Shown here in pieces: positions 7,939-16,312 of a DNA stretch of 64,000 bases. The translations under genes and the position numbers were made by a program. The stretch is taken from the NCBI RefSeq assembly GCF_008704395.1, contig NZ_CP023695.1, positions 5,456,001-5,520,000 on the forward strand. The letters are read 5' to 3'. Position 1 is the stretch's first letter, and every line of letters begins with the position of its first letter. The stretch comes from Streptomyces alboniger (lineage in GTDB: Bacteria > Actinomycetota > Actinomycetes > Streptomycetales > Streptomycetaceae). Under the pieces are notes generated by a model. It saw nothing but the letters and a program-made list of their open reading frames with translations, searched no databases and was not told where the DNA came from.

Positions 7939-8262
7939 ATGCACATCAGGGGCGACCAGGCCCAGCTGGTCGTCGGGGGACGCCTCGACGTACGTAGCGC
8001 GGCGGACGCCCGTACGGTGCTGCACTCGGCCGTCGACGACGGAGCCGGGGACCTGGTGCTCGACCTGTCCGAACTGGACTCGTGGGACGCCACGGGCCTC
8101 GGCGTCATCATGGGCGCGCACCGCCGCGCCGGACGGTGCGGACGCAGACTCGTCCTGCGCCACGTGCCGCCCCAGATGCAGCGCCTCCTCGTGGCGACCC
8201 GGCTGCACCGGATCCTCGCCATCGAGGGCGGCATCGGTGTCGAATCGCTCCCCAGAGCCTGA
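7939..8262 (+). CDS. STAS-domain protein, anti-sigma-factor-antagonist type
   Basis: Small cytoplasmic protein of 107 residues, one STAS domain throughout. The motif around the normally phosphorylated residue is DSWDATGLGVIMGAHRRA, where family members such as SpoIIAA and BldG carry DSxGLG with Ser; here Thr occupies that position. It may bind an RsbW/SpoIIAB-like kinase, but none is adjacent. The P-loop protein gene follows 208 bp later on the same strand. Role in sigma-factor control is inferred from the family only. Confidence 0.88.
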   Translation: MHIRGDQAQLVVGGRLDVRSAADARTVLHSAVDDGAGDLVLDLSELDSWDATGLGVIMGAHRRAGRCGRRLVLRHVPPQMQRLLVATRLHRILAIEGGIGVESLPRA

Positions 8263-8470
8263 ACCGCACCTCACGCGCAATCCTCACGAGACTGTGACGT
8301 CTCGGGCGGGGCGGCACCCCGCCCTCTCGTAGATACTGAGCGAAGGTCTAGGGTTCGGTCGCCCGCCGCTGGACGAACCCGCACGGGGGGCACCGGACCA
8401 GAAGCGACAGCGCAGTGTGCACGAAGGCCGGAGGGGGCTGTGCACACACGCATCTGGGGGGGCTGGGACC

Positions 8471-10930
8471 ATGGACCCGATGAACCGGGGACCCGAAGAG
8501 CACGGCCACGACCACGGTGGCGACGATCACGACGCCTCGGCGCGCCCGCAGCGCCCGCGCGACCCTCTGACACCCGACTTCGGGCAGCCCGCGCCCGCGC
8601 TCGCCCGCACCGTCCAGCTCGTGGCGGGCGACTTCCTGCTCACCGTCAACCCCGTCGACGGCAGCGAGATAGAGGCCTGCCCGCCCGGGGAGCGCCCCGA
8701 GCGGCCCGCCAGGCGCACCGCCGACGACCGCGCCGAGCTGCGCCGCGCCGCGATGCCGCCCGTGCCGCCGGGCCCCGCGCTGCCCAGGCTGCCGCTCCTG
8801 GAACGCCAGGAGGAGCGTGAGCGCCTCGTACGGCTGCTCGCGCGCGGCCGCTCGGTACGGCTCACCGGACCCGCCGGATCGGGCCGCACGGCGCTGCTGG
8901 GCGCCGTCGCCGACGACTGCGCGGACCTCGCACCCGACGGCGTGATCCGGCTCTGCGGCTACCGCAAGACGCCGGGCGAGCTGCTCCACGACCTCTTCGC
9001 GGCCGTCTACGACGCGCCCCTGTACCGCCCCGACCGCGCCCAGCTGCTCGAACTCGTCCACGACATCGGCGCCGTCGTCGTCCTCGACGACCTGGAGTTC
9101 GGCGGCGCGGCCCTCGACGAACTGCTCGACGCCACACCCGAGTGCGCCTTCCTCCTCTCCACCACGCCCGACACCGCCGCCCCCGCCGCCGACTCCCACC
9201 TCGAAGAGGTCTTCCTCGGCGGCCTCGGCCGCGGCGCCAGCCTCGAACTGCTCGAACGCGTCGTCGGACGGGTCCTCGACGACGAGGAGGCCAACTGGGC
9301 GGGGGACCTGTGGTTCGAGTCCGAGGGCCTGCCGCTGCGCTTCGTCCAGGCGGGCGCCCTGCTCCACCAGCGCGACCAGCTCCGCGCCGACCCGCACGCC
9401 TTCGAGGAGTACGGCTACTTCGCCGACACCCCCGTCGACGCGCCCTTCGACGCGGGCCCCGACGACGGCCCCGGGATCCCGCTGCCCTCGCTCGCCGACG
9501 GGGCCGCGCCCGCGGCCCTGCTCGCCTCGCGGCTCAGCCCCTCCGCCCGCGCCACGCTGAAGTTCGCCGTCGCGCTCGGCGGCGAACTGCCGCACCAGGC
9601 CCACCTGCCCGCCCTGGTGGGCGACACCCACGCCGACGCGGCCCTCGCCGAACTGGTCGGCTGCGCCCTGGTCACCGCCGTCGGCGCGCGCTACCGCCTC
9701 GCCGCCGGCGTGCGTACGCAACTGGAGAGCGCCGGATACGCCGACGACGCCACCGAGCACGCGAAGACCGCCGCCCAGCACTACGCCTGGTGGGCCGGGC
9801 ACCCCTCGGTCACCCCGGAGCGGGTCGCCGCCGAGGCGGACGCCGTGCAGGCCGCTCTCGGCGCCCTCGTCACCCCGGAGAGCGGCGCCGCGGTCCTGCT
9901 CGCCCGCACCGCCGCGCCCGCCTTCGCCGGCGGGCTCCACTGGGGCGCCTGGGAGCGCGCCCTGCGGTCGGGCCAGGAAGCGGCACGCAATGCCGGGGAG
10001 GTCGCCGAAGAGGCGTACTTCCACCATGAGTTGGGGATCCTCGCGCTCTGCGGCGGGCAGCTCGACCGGGCCCGCGCCGAGCTGGAGGCCTCGATAGGGC
10101 TGCGCGGCGCCCTCGCCGACAAGCGCGGCATGATCTCCGGGCGCAGGGCCCTCGCCCTGGTCGCCGACCGCTCGGGCGGCACTCTGCCCGGCGGGCGCAC
10201 GGCGGCGGGCGAGGAGGTCCCCGACGCGCGCTACGAGGAGTCGGCGTCGCCCCCCGGAGGCGTACTCGCCGCCTTCGCGTCGCCCGAACCGCCTGCCGAA
10301 CCGTCCGCCGAACCGGACACACTGGTCACCAGCAAGGTCACGCCCGCCGTGGGCGCGGGCGCCGCGCCGAGCCGCCGCTCCATCGTCAGCGGCACCCGGC
10401 GCAACCTCGTCGCCGCGGGGGCCGGAGCCCTGCTCGCCGCGGTCCTCGGCACGGTCGTCACGCTCGGCGCCACGTCCGACGGCGACCGGCCCGAGGGCGA
10501 CCGCGTCAAGACGGAGCAGTCGGCGAAGGAGGACCGTGACGGCGGCGGCCTGAGCGCCGACGAGCCGCAGAAGGACTCCACGGACCGCCCCGGAGGCCCG
10601 GGGGACGACGGTGTCGTCGGCACCTCGGACGACCCGAAGCCCTCCGCGAGCGGCGCGCCCTCGGGCGAGCCGAGCGAGAGCGGCAAGCCGTCGCAGAAGC
10701 CGACCGGGAAGCCGTCGGACAAGCCGACCGACAAGCCGACGGACCCGCCCACCGACAAGCCCACCGGCAAACCCACGGACAAGCCGACCGACAAGCCGAC
10801 GGACCCGCCCACCACGGACGAGCCGACGGACCCGCCGACGTCGGACCCGCCTCCCACGCCCACGAGCGACGCCCCGCCGTCCTCGCCCGACAGCTCGCCG
10901 GACACCTCGGACTCGGCGAGCGCGTCATAA
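8471..10930 (+). CDS. Large membrane-anchored P-loop ATPase-like protein with Pro/Thr/Lys-rich tail
   Basis: Protein of 819 residues. The N-terminus is His/Asp-rich (HGHDHGGDDHD), then about residues 100-260 form a P-loop NTPase with Walker A GPAGSGRTALL and Walker B VVVLDDLEF, as in AAA/NB-ARC-like regulators. A helical region with TPR-like character follows to about 590. One transmembrane helix (NLVAAGAGALLAAVLGTVVTLG, about 645-667) separates it from a long outside tail of repeated KPTDKPTDPPT motifs. The topology suggests a cytoplasmic NTPase sensor tethered to the membrane with a wall-spanning stalk. No DNA-binding domain is visible. Start ATG at 8471. Function unknown. Confidence 0.85.
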   Translation: MDPMNRGPEEHGHDHGGDDHDASARPQRPRDPLTPDFGQPAPALARTVQLVAGDFLLTVNPVDGSEIEACPPGERPERPARRTADDRAELRRAAMPPVPPGPALPRLPLLERQEERERLVRLLARGRSVRLTGPAGSGRTALLGAVADDCADLAPDGVIRLCGYRKTPGELLHDLFAAVYDAPLYRPDRAQLLELVHDIGAVVVLDDLEFGGAALDELLDATPECAFLLSTTPDTAAPAADSHLEEVFLGGLGRGASLELLERVVGRVLDDEEANWAGDLWFESEGLPLRFVQAGALLHQRDQLRADPHAFEEYGYFADTPVDAPFDAGPDDGPGIPLPSLADGAAPAALLASRLSPSARATLKFAVALGGELPHQAHLPALVGDTHADAALAELVGCALVTAVGARYRLAAGVRTQLESAGYADDATEHAKTAAQHYAWWAGHPSVTPERVAAEADAVQAALGALVTPESGAAVLLARTAAPAFAGGLHWGAWERALRSGQEAARNAGEVAEEAYFHHELGILALCGGQLDRARAELEASIGLRGALADKRGMISGRRALALVADRSGGTLPGGRTAAGEEVPDARYEESASPPGGVLAAFASPEPPAEPSAEPDTLVTSKVTPAVGAGAAPSRRSIVSGTRRNLVAAGAGALLAAVLGTVVTLGATSDGDRPEGDRVKTEQSAKEDRDGGGLSADEPQKDSTDRPGGPGDDGVVGTSDDPKPSASGAPSGEPSESGKPSQKPTGKPSDKPTDKPTDPPTDKPTGKPTDKPTDKPTDPPTTDEPTDPPTSDPPPTPTSDAPPSSPDSSPDTSDSASAS
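10716..10813 (+). repeat. In-gene 60-bp-period repeat encoding the KPTDKPTDPPT tail
   Basis: A 38-bp segment is identical at 10716-10753 and 10776-10813, exactly 60 bp apart, within a run of Lys-Pro-Thr-Asp codons. The identity at third positions suggests recent duplication or gene conversion, so the tail length probably varies between strains. Confidence 0.85.
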
Positions 10931-10958
10931 GTCAAGCGGTCATAAGTCAGGCAGCTGG

Positions 10959-10978
10959 GGCCTGTCGGCCGACAGGCC
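10959..10978. terminator. Bidirectional terminator between the P-loop gene and nucS
   Basis: GGCCTGTC-GGCC-GACAGGCC is a perfect 20-bp palindrome with an 8-bp stem, in the 48-bp gap between convergent genes. There is no clear T-run, which is common for streptomycete terminators. Confidence 0.7.
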
Positions 10979-11650
10979 TCAGAACAGCCGCAGCTTGTCG
11001 TCCTCGATGCCGCGCAGCGCGTTGTAGTCCAGGATGGCGCAGCCGATGCCGCGGTCGGTGGCGAGGACGCGGGCCTGCGGCTTGATCTCCTGGGCGGCGA
11101 AGATGCCCTTGACGGGTGCCAGGTGCGGGTCGCGGTTCAACAGCTCCAGGTAACGGGTCAGTTGCTCGACGCCGTCGATCTCGCCGCGCCGCTTGATCTC
11201 CACGGCGACCGTCTGGCCGTCGGCGTCCCGGCAGAGGATGTCGACCGGACCGATCGCCGTCATGTACTCGCGGCGGATGAGCGAATATCCCTCACCGAGT
11301 GTCTCGATCCGGTCGGCGAGAAGCTCCTGGAGGTGTGCTTCCACGCCGTCCTTGATGAGGCCGGGGTCCACGCCCAGCTCGTGCGAGGAGTCGTGCAGGA
11401 CCTCCTCCATCGTGATGATGAGCTTCTCGCCCGCCTTGTTCACGACGGTCCACACACCGGCGTCGTCCCCTGATCCCTCCTTCAGCGTGCAGGGAGGGGA
11501 CATCCAGTTGAGGGGTTTGTAGGCCCTGTCGTCCGCGTGGATGGAGACGCTGCCGTCCGCCTTCACAAGGATCAGGCGGGGCGCCGACGGGAGATGGGCG
11601 GTGAGCCGGCCCGCGTAGTCCACGGAGCATCGGGCAATGACGAGACGCAT
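10979..11650 (-). CDS. nucS: NucS/EndoMS mismatch-specific endonuclease
   Basis: Endonuclease of the non-canonical mismatch repair pathway of Actinobacteria, which lack MutS/MutL. The protein has 223 residues and starts [16 protein letters not shown], as the family does; codons upstream of 11650 do not resemble it. The catalytic core shows [22 protein letters not shown] (Asp...Glu-x-Lys of the PD-(D/E)xK fold). The C-terminus ends DDKLRLF, fitting the RLF-type beta-clamp-binding tail. Convergent with the upstream P-loop gene. Confidence 0.96.
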   Translation of the reverse strand: MRLVIARCSVDYAGRLTAHLPSAPRLILVKADGSVSIHADDRAYKPLNWMSPPCTLKEGSGDDAGVWTVVNKAGEKLIITMEEVLHDSSHELGVDPGLIKDGVEAHLQELLADRIETLGEGYSLIRREYMTAIGPVDILCRDADGQTVAVEIKRRGEIDGVEQLTRYLELLNRDPHLAPVKGIFAAQEIKPQARVLATDRGIGCAILDYNALRGIEDDKLRLF

Positions 11651-11904
11651 GGGGCGCAACGCTACTCGACCGGGGGCGGTGTACGCGATTCGCCCACCCG
11701 GGGCCCCGCGACGCGCGGAGCGCCGCACGACTTGTCCGCCGATGGACACGTTCGATCCTGGCCGGTTATGCGCCCAATCTCCTGGTGCGGGCACCGCCCG
11801 TTGCCTACCGTAGAAGCAGGAGGTCGTCATCCGTGCACGCTGCGTATGCGGGCCCCTTCCCTGTCCGTATGCCCTCGCTTCGCGGGGGTCCGAGAGGAGT
11901 ACCC

Positions 11905-12297
11905 ATGTCGCTCGACGTCTCACCGGCACTGTTGGAACAGGCCGAGCGAGGCGAGGTGGACGAAGCAGCATTCGTCGACTGCGTCCGGACCTCCCTGCCT
12001 TACGCATGGGAGATGATCAGCTCCTTGGTGGCCCAGCTGAAGGTCGACGGCGGAGAGTTCGCCGACAACCAGACGCCGCCGCCGGACGAGCAGGCACGTG
12101 GACAGCTGCTGCGCGCGCTCGCGAGTGACGCGATTCGCGGCGCTCTGCAACGGCACTTCGGAGTGCGCCTGGCCTTCCAGAACTGCCACCGTGTGGCGGT
12201 CTTCCCGCTGGATTCCTCGGTGGACGACAGGCTTGCCCGCTTCACTTCGATCCGGGGTCAGCTGCTCAACCAGTCTCCCGAACTCCGGGACTGCTGA
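11905..12297 (+). CDS. SCO5389-family conserved protein
   Basis: Small soluble protein of 130 residues. ATG 11905 follows GAGAGGAG at 11892-11899. It matches, from memory, the streptomycete family named after SCO5389, which always sits next to nucS. The sequence is mostly helical, with [51 protein letters not shown] and a C-terminal half containing [18 protein letters not shown]. No catalytic motif or membrane segment is visible. The gene is divergent from nucS across 254 bp. Function unknown. Confidence 0.88.
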   Translation: MSLDVSPALLEQAERGEVDEAAFVDCVRTSLPYAWEMISSLVAQLKVDGGEFADNQTPPPDEQARGQLLRALASDAIRGALQRHFGVRLAFQNCHRVAVFPLDSSVDDRLARFTSIRGQLLNQSPELRDC

Positions 12298-12305
12298 CGC
12301 TTGTT

Positions 12306-12350
12306 GCTGCCGCTCCGTACGCGGGAGGTGTGTCAGTCCGGAGCGGCAGC
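12306..12350. terminator. Hairpin between convergent genes
   Basis: GCTGCCGCTCCG (12306-12317) pairs perfectly with CGGAGCGGCAGC (12339-12350) across a 21-base loop, in the 84-bp gap between the SCO5389-type gene and the oxidoreductase gene. Probably a bidirectional terminator. Confidence 0.55.
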
Positions 12351-12381
12351 TCCCGTCTCAGCCCGGCCGGTGCACCCGCTC

Positions 12382-13458
12382 TCAGCCCAGCTGGGGCAGT
12401 ACCTCTGCCCCGAGCCTGCGCACGTTTTCCTCCGTGGCCGCGAGATCGCCCGACCCCTCGACGAGCAGCGCGAAGCGCGTGATGCCCGTGCGCTCCGAGG
12501 TGGCGGCGAGGCGGTCCGCGCACACCTGCGGGGTGCCGACGGGGTGCAGCTTGCAGAGCAGTTCGGTGTACGCCTGGGGGTCCCGCATGGCGCGGCTGCG
12601 GCCGTCGACGGTCACATGGGCATCCAGGCCCTGCTTGAGCCAGCCCGGCATCGCTTTCTGTAACGTCTCGGCCGCTTCCACGCGGCGGTCCGCGATCTGC
12701 ACCACGCCGGCCGAGACGTGCGACGCCGCGGCGATTTCCTCCGGCGTATGCCCGGCGGCACGTGCGTGGCGGTTCCACGAGGCGACCATTTCGGCCTTCT
12801 CGTCGTCGCCGGCATGCATGCCGAGCAGCATGGGCAGGCCGCGCTGTGCGGCGAGCCGCACGCTCGACGGCGAGGTGCAGGCGAGGATCACTTCGGGGCC
12901 GCTGCCGCCTTGGTCCGCCGAGGCGTCCCGCGGGTCCGTCCACGCGTCCCGCGGGCCCGTCAGTGCTTCCTGCGGGCGCGGTACGACGGTGACCTCGCGG
13001 AAGGGGAAGCGCCCGCCCGAACTCTCCACCCGGGGCTCGGTCAACCACCTGAGCAACAGGTCGAGGGAGTCGGGGAAGCCTTTCTCGTACGCCTCCAGGC
13101 CCGCTCCGAAGACCTCCAGGTCCACCCAGGGGCCGCCCCGGCCGACGCCGAGCGAGAACCGGCCGCCGGAGGTGATGTGGAGCAGGGCCGCCTGCTCGCC
13201 GAGCGCGACCGGGTGCACGGTCGGCAGGACGCTCACGGCGGTGCCGATCCGGATCCGCCGGGTCCGTCCGAGGAGCAGTGCGGCGAGGGTCACCGCCGAG
13301 GGGCAGGTGCCGTAGGGCACGAAGTGGTGCTCGGCGAGCCAGACCGAGTCCAGGCCCGCCTCCTCGGCCACCTCGGCGGACCGCACCGCCCGGTGCAGCG
13401 CTTCCCCTTGCCCTTGTCCCGGGAACTGGGCGGCCAGAACAAAACTACCTACACGCAT
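12382..13458 (-). CDS. LLM-class flavin- or F420-dependent oxidoreductase
   Basis: Luciferase-like monooxygenase-fold enzyme of 358 residues. It begins MRVGSFVLAAQFPGQGQGE at ATG 13458, preceded by GGAGGCAGGAG. Family motifs include GLDSVWLAEHHFVPYG, RIRIGTAVSVLPTVHPVALGEQAALLHITSGGRFSLGVGRGG and the C-terminal GTPQVCADRLAATSERTGI. Between residues about 165 and 190 lies a lineage-specific insert with repeated DPRDA/GPRDA segments. The cofactor (FMN with a reductase, or F420) and substrate cannot be assigned. It is not in an operon. Confidence 0.9.
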   Translation of the reverse strand: MRVGSFVLAAQFPGQGQGEALHRAVRSAEVAEEAGLDSVWLAEHHFVPYGTCPSAVTLAALLLGRTRRIRIGTAVSVLPTVHPVALGEQAALLHITSGGRFSLGVGRGGPWVDLEVFGAGLEAYEKGFPDSLDLLLRWLTEPRVESSGGRFPFREVTVVPRPQEALTGPRDAWTDPRDASADQGGSGPEVILACTSPSSVRLAAQRGLPMLLGMHAGDDEKAEMVASWNRHARAAGHTPEEIAAASHVSAGVVQIADRRVEAAETLQKAMPGWLKQGLDAHVTVDGRSRAMRDPQAYTELLCKLHPVGTPQVCADRLAATSERTGITRFALLVEGSGDLAATEENVRRLGAEVLPQLG

Positions 13459-13666
13459 CGAACTCCTGCCTCCTTGGCGCCGACGCAGGCACTCCCCCCA
13501 CGGGCAATAACGCGTGACACGTGCCAAAGGCACGGCCTGTCATGAAGATTGTTGGATTGTCCGCGCAGCGCGGGGGGACCGGTGGGGGTCCGGCGAGGCG
13601 GGTACCCCTCGGCCCGGCGCGTAGGCTGGTCACACCCCTGATCGCCGTACAGCCGTGAGGTGTTCT

Positions 13667-13999
13667 GTGTCCCCGCGTCGCAACCGCCCCAAGGGCGCCG
13701 GAGAGTCGAGGGCGTCCGCGGGCGCGGAGCCGCCGGGGCGCTACGGCGGGTTCCAGAGCGTCGAGACCTGGCAGGGCGAGCAGTGGAGCGTACGCCATGT
13801 CGCGGGCGCGAGTTCGGCGGGCAAGCGCTACCGCTGCCCCGGCTGCGACCAGGAGATCCCCTCGGCGCTCGCGCACGTGGTGGCCTGGCCGGAGCACTCG
13901 GGGGTGGACGAGCGCAGGCACTGGCACAAGGCGTGCTGGAACGCGAAGGACCGCCGCACCACGCGGGTGCAGCGGTCCCGTAACGCGCCCAGGTACTAG
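13667..13999 (+). CDS. Small Cys/His zinc-binding-like protein
   Basis: Basic protein of 110 residues. GTG 13667 is chosen because GTGAGG lies just upstream; an in-frame GTG at 13655 is the alternative. The N-terminus is Arg/Lys-rich and disordered-looking (SPRRNRPKGAGESRAS). The rest contains YRCPGCDQEIPSALAHVV and ERRHWHKACWNAK, spacing two Cys with later His and Cys residues as in a zinc-ribbon or HNH-like site. Homologues are often labelled ATP/GTP-binding, but no P-loop is present. Nucleic-acid binding is plausible from the basic N-terminus; function unknown. Confidence 0.8.
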   Translation: MSPRRNRPKGAGESRASAGAEPPGRYGGFQSVETWQGEQWSVRHVAGASSAGKRYRCPGCDQEIPSALAHVVAWPEHSGVDERRHWHKACWNAKDRRTTRVQRSRNAPRY

Positions 14000-14025
14000 C
14001 CCGTCGTGCGGTTGTACGACGGGCT
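13998..14025. terminator. Hairpin between convergent genes
   Basis: AGCCCGTCGT (13998-14007) pairs perfectly with ACGACGGGCT (14016-14025) across an 8-base loop. It overlaps the stop of the Cys/His gene and lies 8 bp before the end of the convergent ABC permease gene. Confidence 0.7.
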
Positions 14026-14033
14026 CTGTGCGG

Positions 14034-14996
14034 CTAGACGTCGCGCTTCTCCAGGAGGGCGAAGGCGCCGCCGAGTGCGAGCACCGTCACGACGACGAGC
14101 ACGACCAGCTGGGGCGTGCCGTGGCTGCCGTCGACGCCGTCCAGGCCGAAGATCTTCGCGAGCGAGTTGATGGCGTTGTAGTCCGACATCTTCTCGGCGA
14201 GCGACTCCGTGCTCTTCCAGATCATCAGGAACCCGGGCAGGATCGCCGGCACGAGGACCAGGCCGAGCATCGCGGTGATGGCGCCCGCGGAGTGCCGCAG
14301 CATGGAGCCCACGGCGAGCGCGAGCACACCGAGCAGCGAGACGTACAGGCCGCCCTTGAGGACCGTGCCCGCCCAGGCGACGTCGCCGGCCTCCGGGCCG
14401 CTGTTCATCGAGGAGGTCGCGAGGCCCACCAGGAGGATGGAGCCCGCGGAGACGACGAAGGCCGTGATGAAGAAGACGACGACCTTCGCGGTCAGCACGC
14501 GGTAGCGCTGCGGGGACGCCGTGAACGTCGTACGGATCATGCCCGTGCCGTACTCGGACGAGGTCACCAGGACGCCGAGCGTGATCAGGCAGATCTGGCC
14601 CAGCATCAGGCCGAAGAACGCCGGGATCGTGAACGGCACGTCCGCGTAGTCCTCGGGACCGGTTTGCGCCGCGGCGAGCAGGCCGATGCCGATGACCAGG
14701 GCGAGGAAGATGCCGAGCGTCCACATCGTCGAGCGGACGGACTTGATCTTCGTCCACTCGGAGGCGAGGGCGTTGCCGAGGTGGGTCTTCTTGACCGGGA
14801 TCGGCGAGGTGTAGGCGTTGGCCATCGCCTGCTGCCAGGCGGAGGGCGGCGCCGGGGCGGCGGGCGGGGGAGCCATCGGGGCGCCCTGGGCCATCGGGGC
14901 GCCCTGCGCGGGAGCACCGGCCTGGGCGTACGCCTGCTGGGGCTGCGGGGCCTGCTGCGCCTGCGGCTGCTGCTGCGGAGTCTCAGGCGTGGTCAT
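14034..14996 (-). CDS. ABC-2 exporter permease with Gln/Pro-rich N-terminal extension (pair A)
   Basis: Membrane subunit of 320 residues. The first 80 or so residues are disordered and rich in Gln, Pro and Ala (TPETPQQQPQAQQAPQPQQA), before the permease proper begins at LGNALASEWTKIKSVRSTMWTLG. About six helices follow, with SSEYGTGMIRTTFTASPQRYRVLTAKVVVFF in the conserved cytoplasmic loop. It overlaps its ATPase gene by 4 bp (14993-14996). The same SEWTKI(K/R)SVxST motif occurs in the paralogue at 17196. Substrate unknown. Confidence 0.92.
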   Translation of the reverse strand: MTTPETPQQQPQAQQAPQPQQAYAQAGAPAQGAPMAQGAPMAPPPAAPAPPSAWQQAMANAYTSPIPVKKTHLGNALASEWTKIKSVRSTMWTLGIFLALVIGIGLLAAAQTGPEDYADVPFTIPAFFGLMLGQICLITLGVLVTSSEYGTGMIRTTFTASPQRYRVLTAKVVVFFITAFVVSAGSILLVGLATSSMNSGPEAGDVAWAGTVLKGGLYVSLLGVLALAVGSMLRHSAGAITAMLGLVLVPAILPGFLMIWKSTESLAEKMSDYNAINSLAKIFGLDGVDGSHGTPQLVVLVVVTVLALGGAFALLEKRDV

Positions 14997-16207
14997 CGGG
15001 CGGCGTCCTTGTTGTCGGTGTGGCCGGTGGCGCCCTTGGTCAGGTCGGGCGCGGGAGCGGGTGCGGGGGAGGTGGGCGGCTGCGGCGCGGTGGCGTACGG
15101 GTTCGGCGTCCCGGGCGCGGCCTGCGGCTGCTGCTGCGGCATCGCGAAGGGCTGACCGCCCTGCTGGGGCGGCGGCGGGGCGTACCAGCCGGGCTGGCCC
15201 TGGCCGGGCACCGGCGGCTGACCCTGCGGCAGCGCGCCGGGGGGCATGGCGCCGGGCTGCATCGGCTGCTCGAAGCCCGCGCGCTGGTCGACCGTGGAGC
15301 GGTAGTCGACGGCGCCCTGCGTCATCCGCATGTACGCCTCCTCCAGCGAGGCCTGGTGCGGGGACAGCTCCCACAGGCGGACGTCGGCGCCGTGCGCGAG
15401 GTCGCTGATGCGGGGGAGCGGCAGCCCGGTCACGCGCAGCGCGCCGTCCTGCTCGGGCAGGACCTGGCCGCCGGCCTCGCTCAGCGCGGCCGACAGCTTC
15501 TCGCGCTGCTGGGGGTCGGTGTCCGGCGTACGCACCCGCGCGAAGTCCGCGGAGTTGTGCGAGATGAAGTCCTTGACGCTCATGTCGGCGAGCAGCTGGC
15601 CGCGGCCGATCACGATCAGGTGTTCGGCGGTGAGTGCCATCTCGCTCATCAGGTGGGACGACACGAAGACCGTGCGCCCCTCGGCCGCGAGCGACTTCAT
15701 CAGGTTGCGGACCCAGAGGATGCCCTCGGGGTCGAGGCCGTTGACCGGCTCGTCGAAGAGGAGCACCTGCGGGTCACCGAGGAGCGCCGCCGCGATGCCG
15801 AGGCGCTGGCCCATGCCGAGCGAGAAGCCCTTGGAGCGCTTCTTCGCCACGTCCTGGAGGCCGACGACGCCGAGCACCTCGTCGACCCGGCGGGCCGGGA
15901 TACCGGAGAGCTGGGCGAGGCAGAGCAGGTGGTTGCGGGCGTGCCGGCCGCCGTGCACGGCCTTGGCGTCGAGCAGCGCGCCGACCTGGCGCGGGGCGTT
16001 GGGGAGCTTGCGGTACGGGTAACCGCCGATCGTCACCTGCCCCGTGGTGGGTGTGTCGAGCCCGAGGATCATGCGCATCGTCGTCGACTTGCCGGAGCCG
16101 TTGGGCCCGAGGAAGCCGGTGACGGTACCGGGCCGCACCTGGAAGGAAAGGTTGTACACGGCTGTCTTGGCGCCGTAGCGCTTCGTCAGGCCGACTGCCT
16201 CGATCAT
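14993..16207 (-). CDS. ABC exporter ATPase with Gln/Pro-rich C-terminal tail (pair A)
   Basis: ATPase of 404 residues; about 300 form the conserved part. It has Walker A GPNGSGKSTTMRMILG, signature FSLGMGQRLGIAAALL, Walker B VLLFDEPVNGLDPEG and H-loop VSSHLMSEM. The last 100 residues are a Pro/Gln/Gly/Ala-rich tail (PPGALPQGQPPVPGQGQPGW), matching in composition the N-terminal tail of its permease. The start is placed at ATG 16207 (MIEAVGLTKRYG), as in the paralogue MIELSGLTKRYG; a GTG at 16216 is possible. Confidence 0.93.
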   Translation of the reverse strand: MIEAVGLTKRYGAKTAVYNLSFQVRPGTVTGFLGPNGSGKSTTMRMILGLDTPTTGQVTIGGYPYRKLPNAPRQVGALLDAKAVHGGRHARNHLLCLAQLSGIPARRVDEVLGVVGLQDVAKKRSKGFSLGMGQRLGIAAALLGDPQVLLFDEPVNGLDPEGILWVRNLMKSLAAEGRTVFVSSHLMSEMALTAEHLIVIGRGQLLADMSVKDFISHNSADFARVRTPDTDPQQREKLSAALSEAGGQVLPEQDGALRVTGLPLPRISDLAHGADVRLWELSPHQASLEEAYMRMTQGAVDYRSTVDQRAGFEQPMQPGAMPPGALPQGQPPVPGQGQPGWYAPPPPQQGGQPFAMPQQQPQAAPGTPNPYATAPQPPTSPAPAPAPDLTKGATGHTDNKDAAR

Positions 16208-16312
16208 TCTCCGCACCCATCGAATGGTTCAGGACGTCGGGGCACACGCCCCCGTAAGGGTTAGGAGGATAACGGGGGGCTGACGGTTCCAGCCAAGAGC
16301 AGGTAAAAGCGC

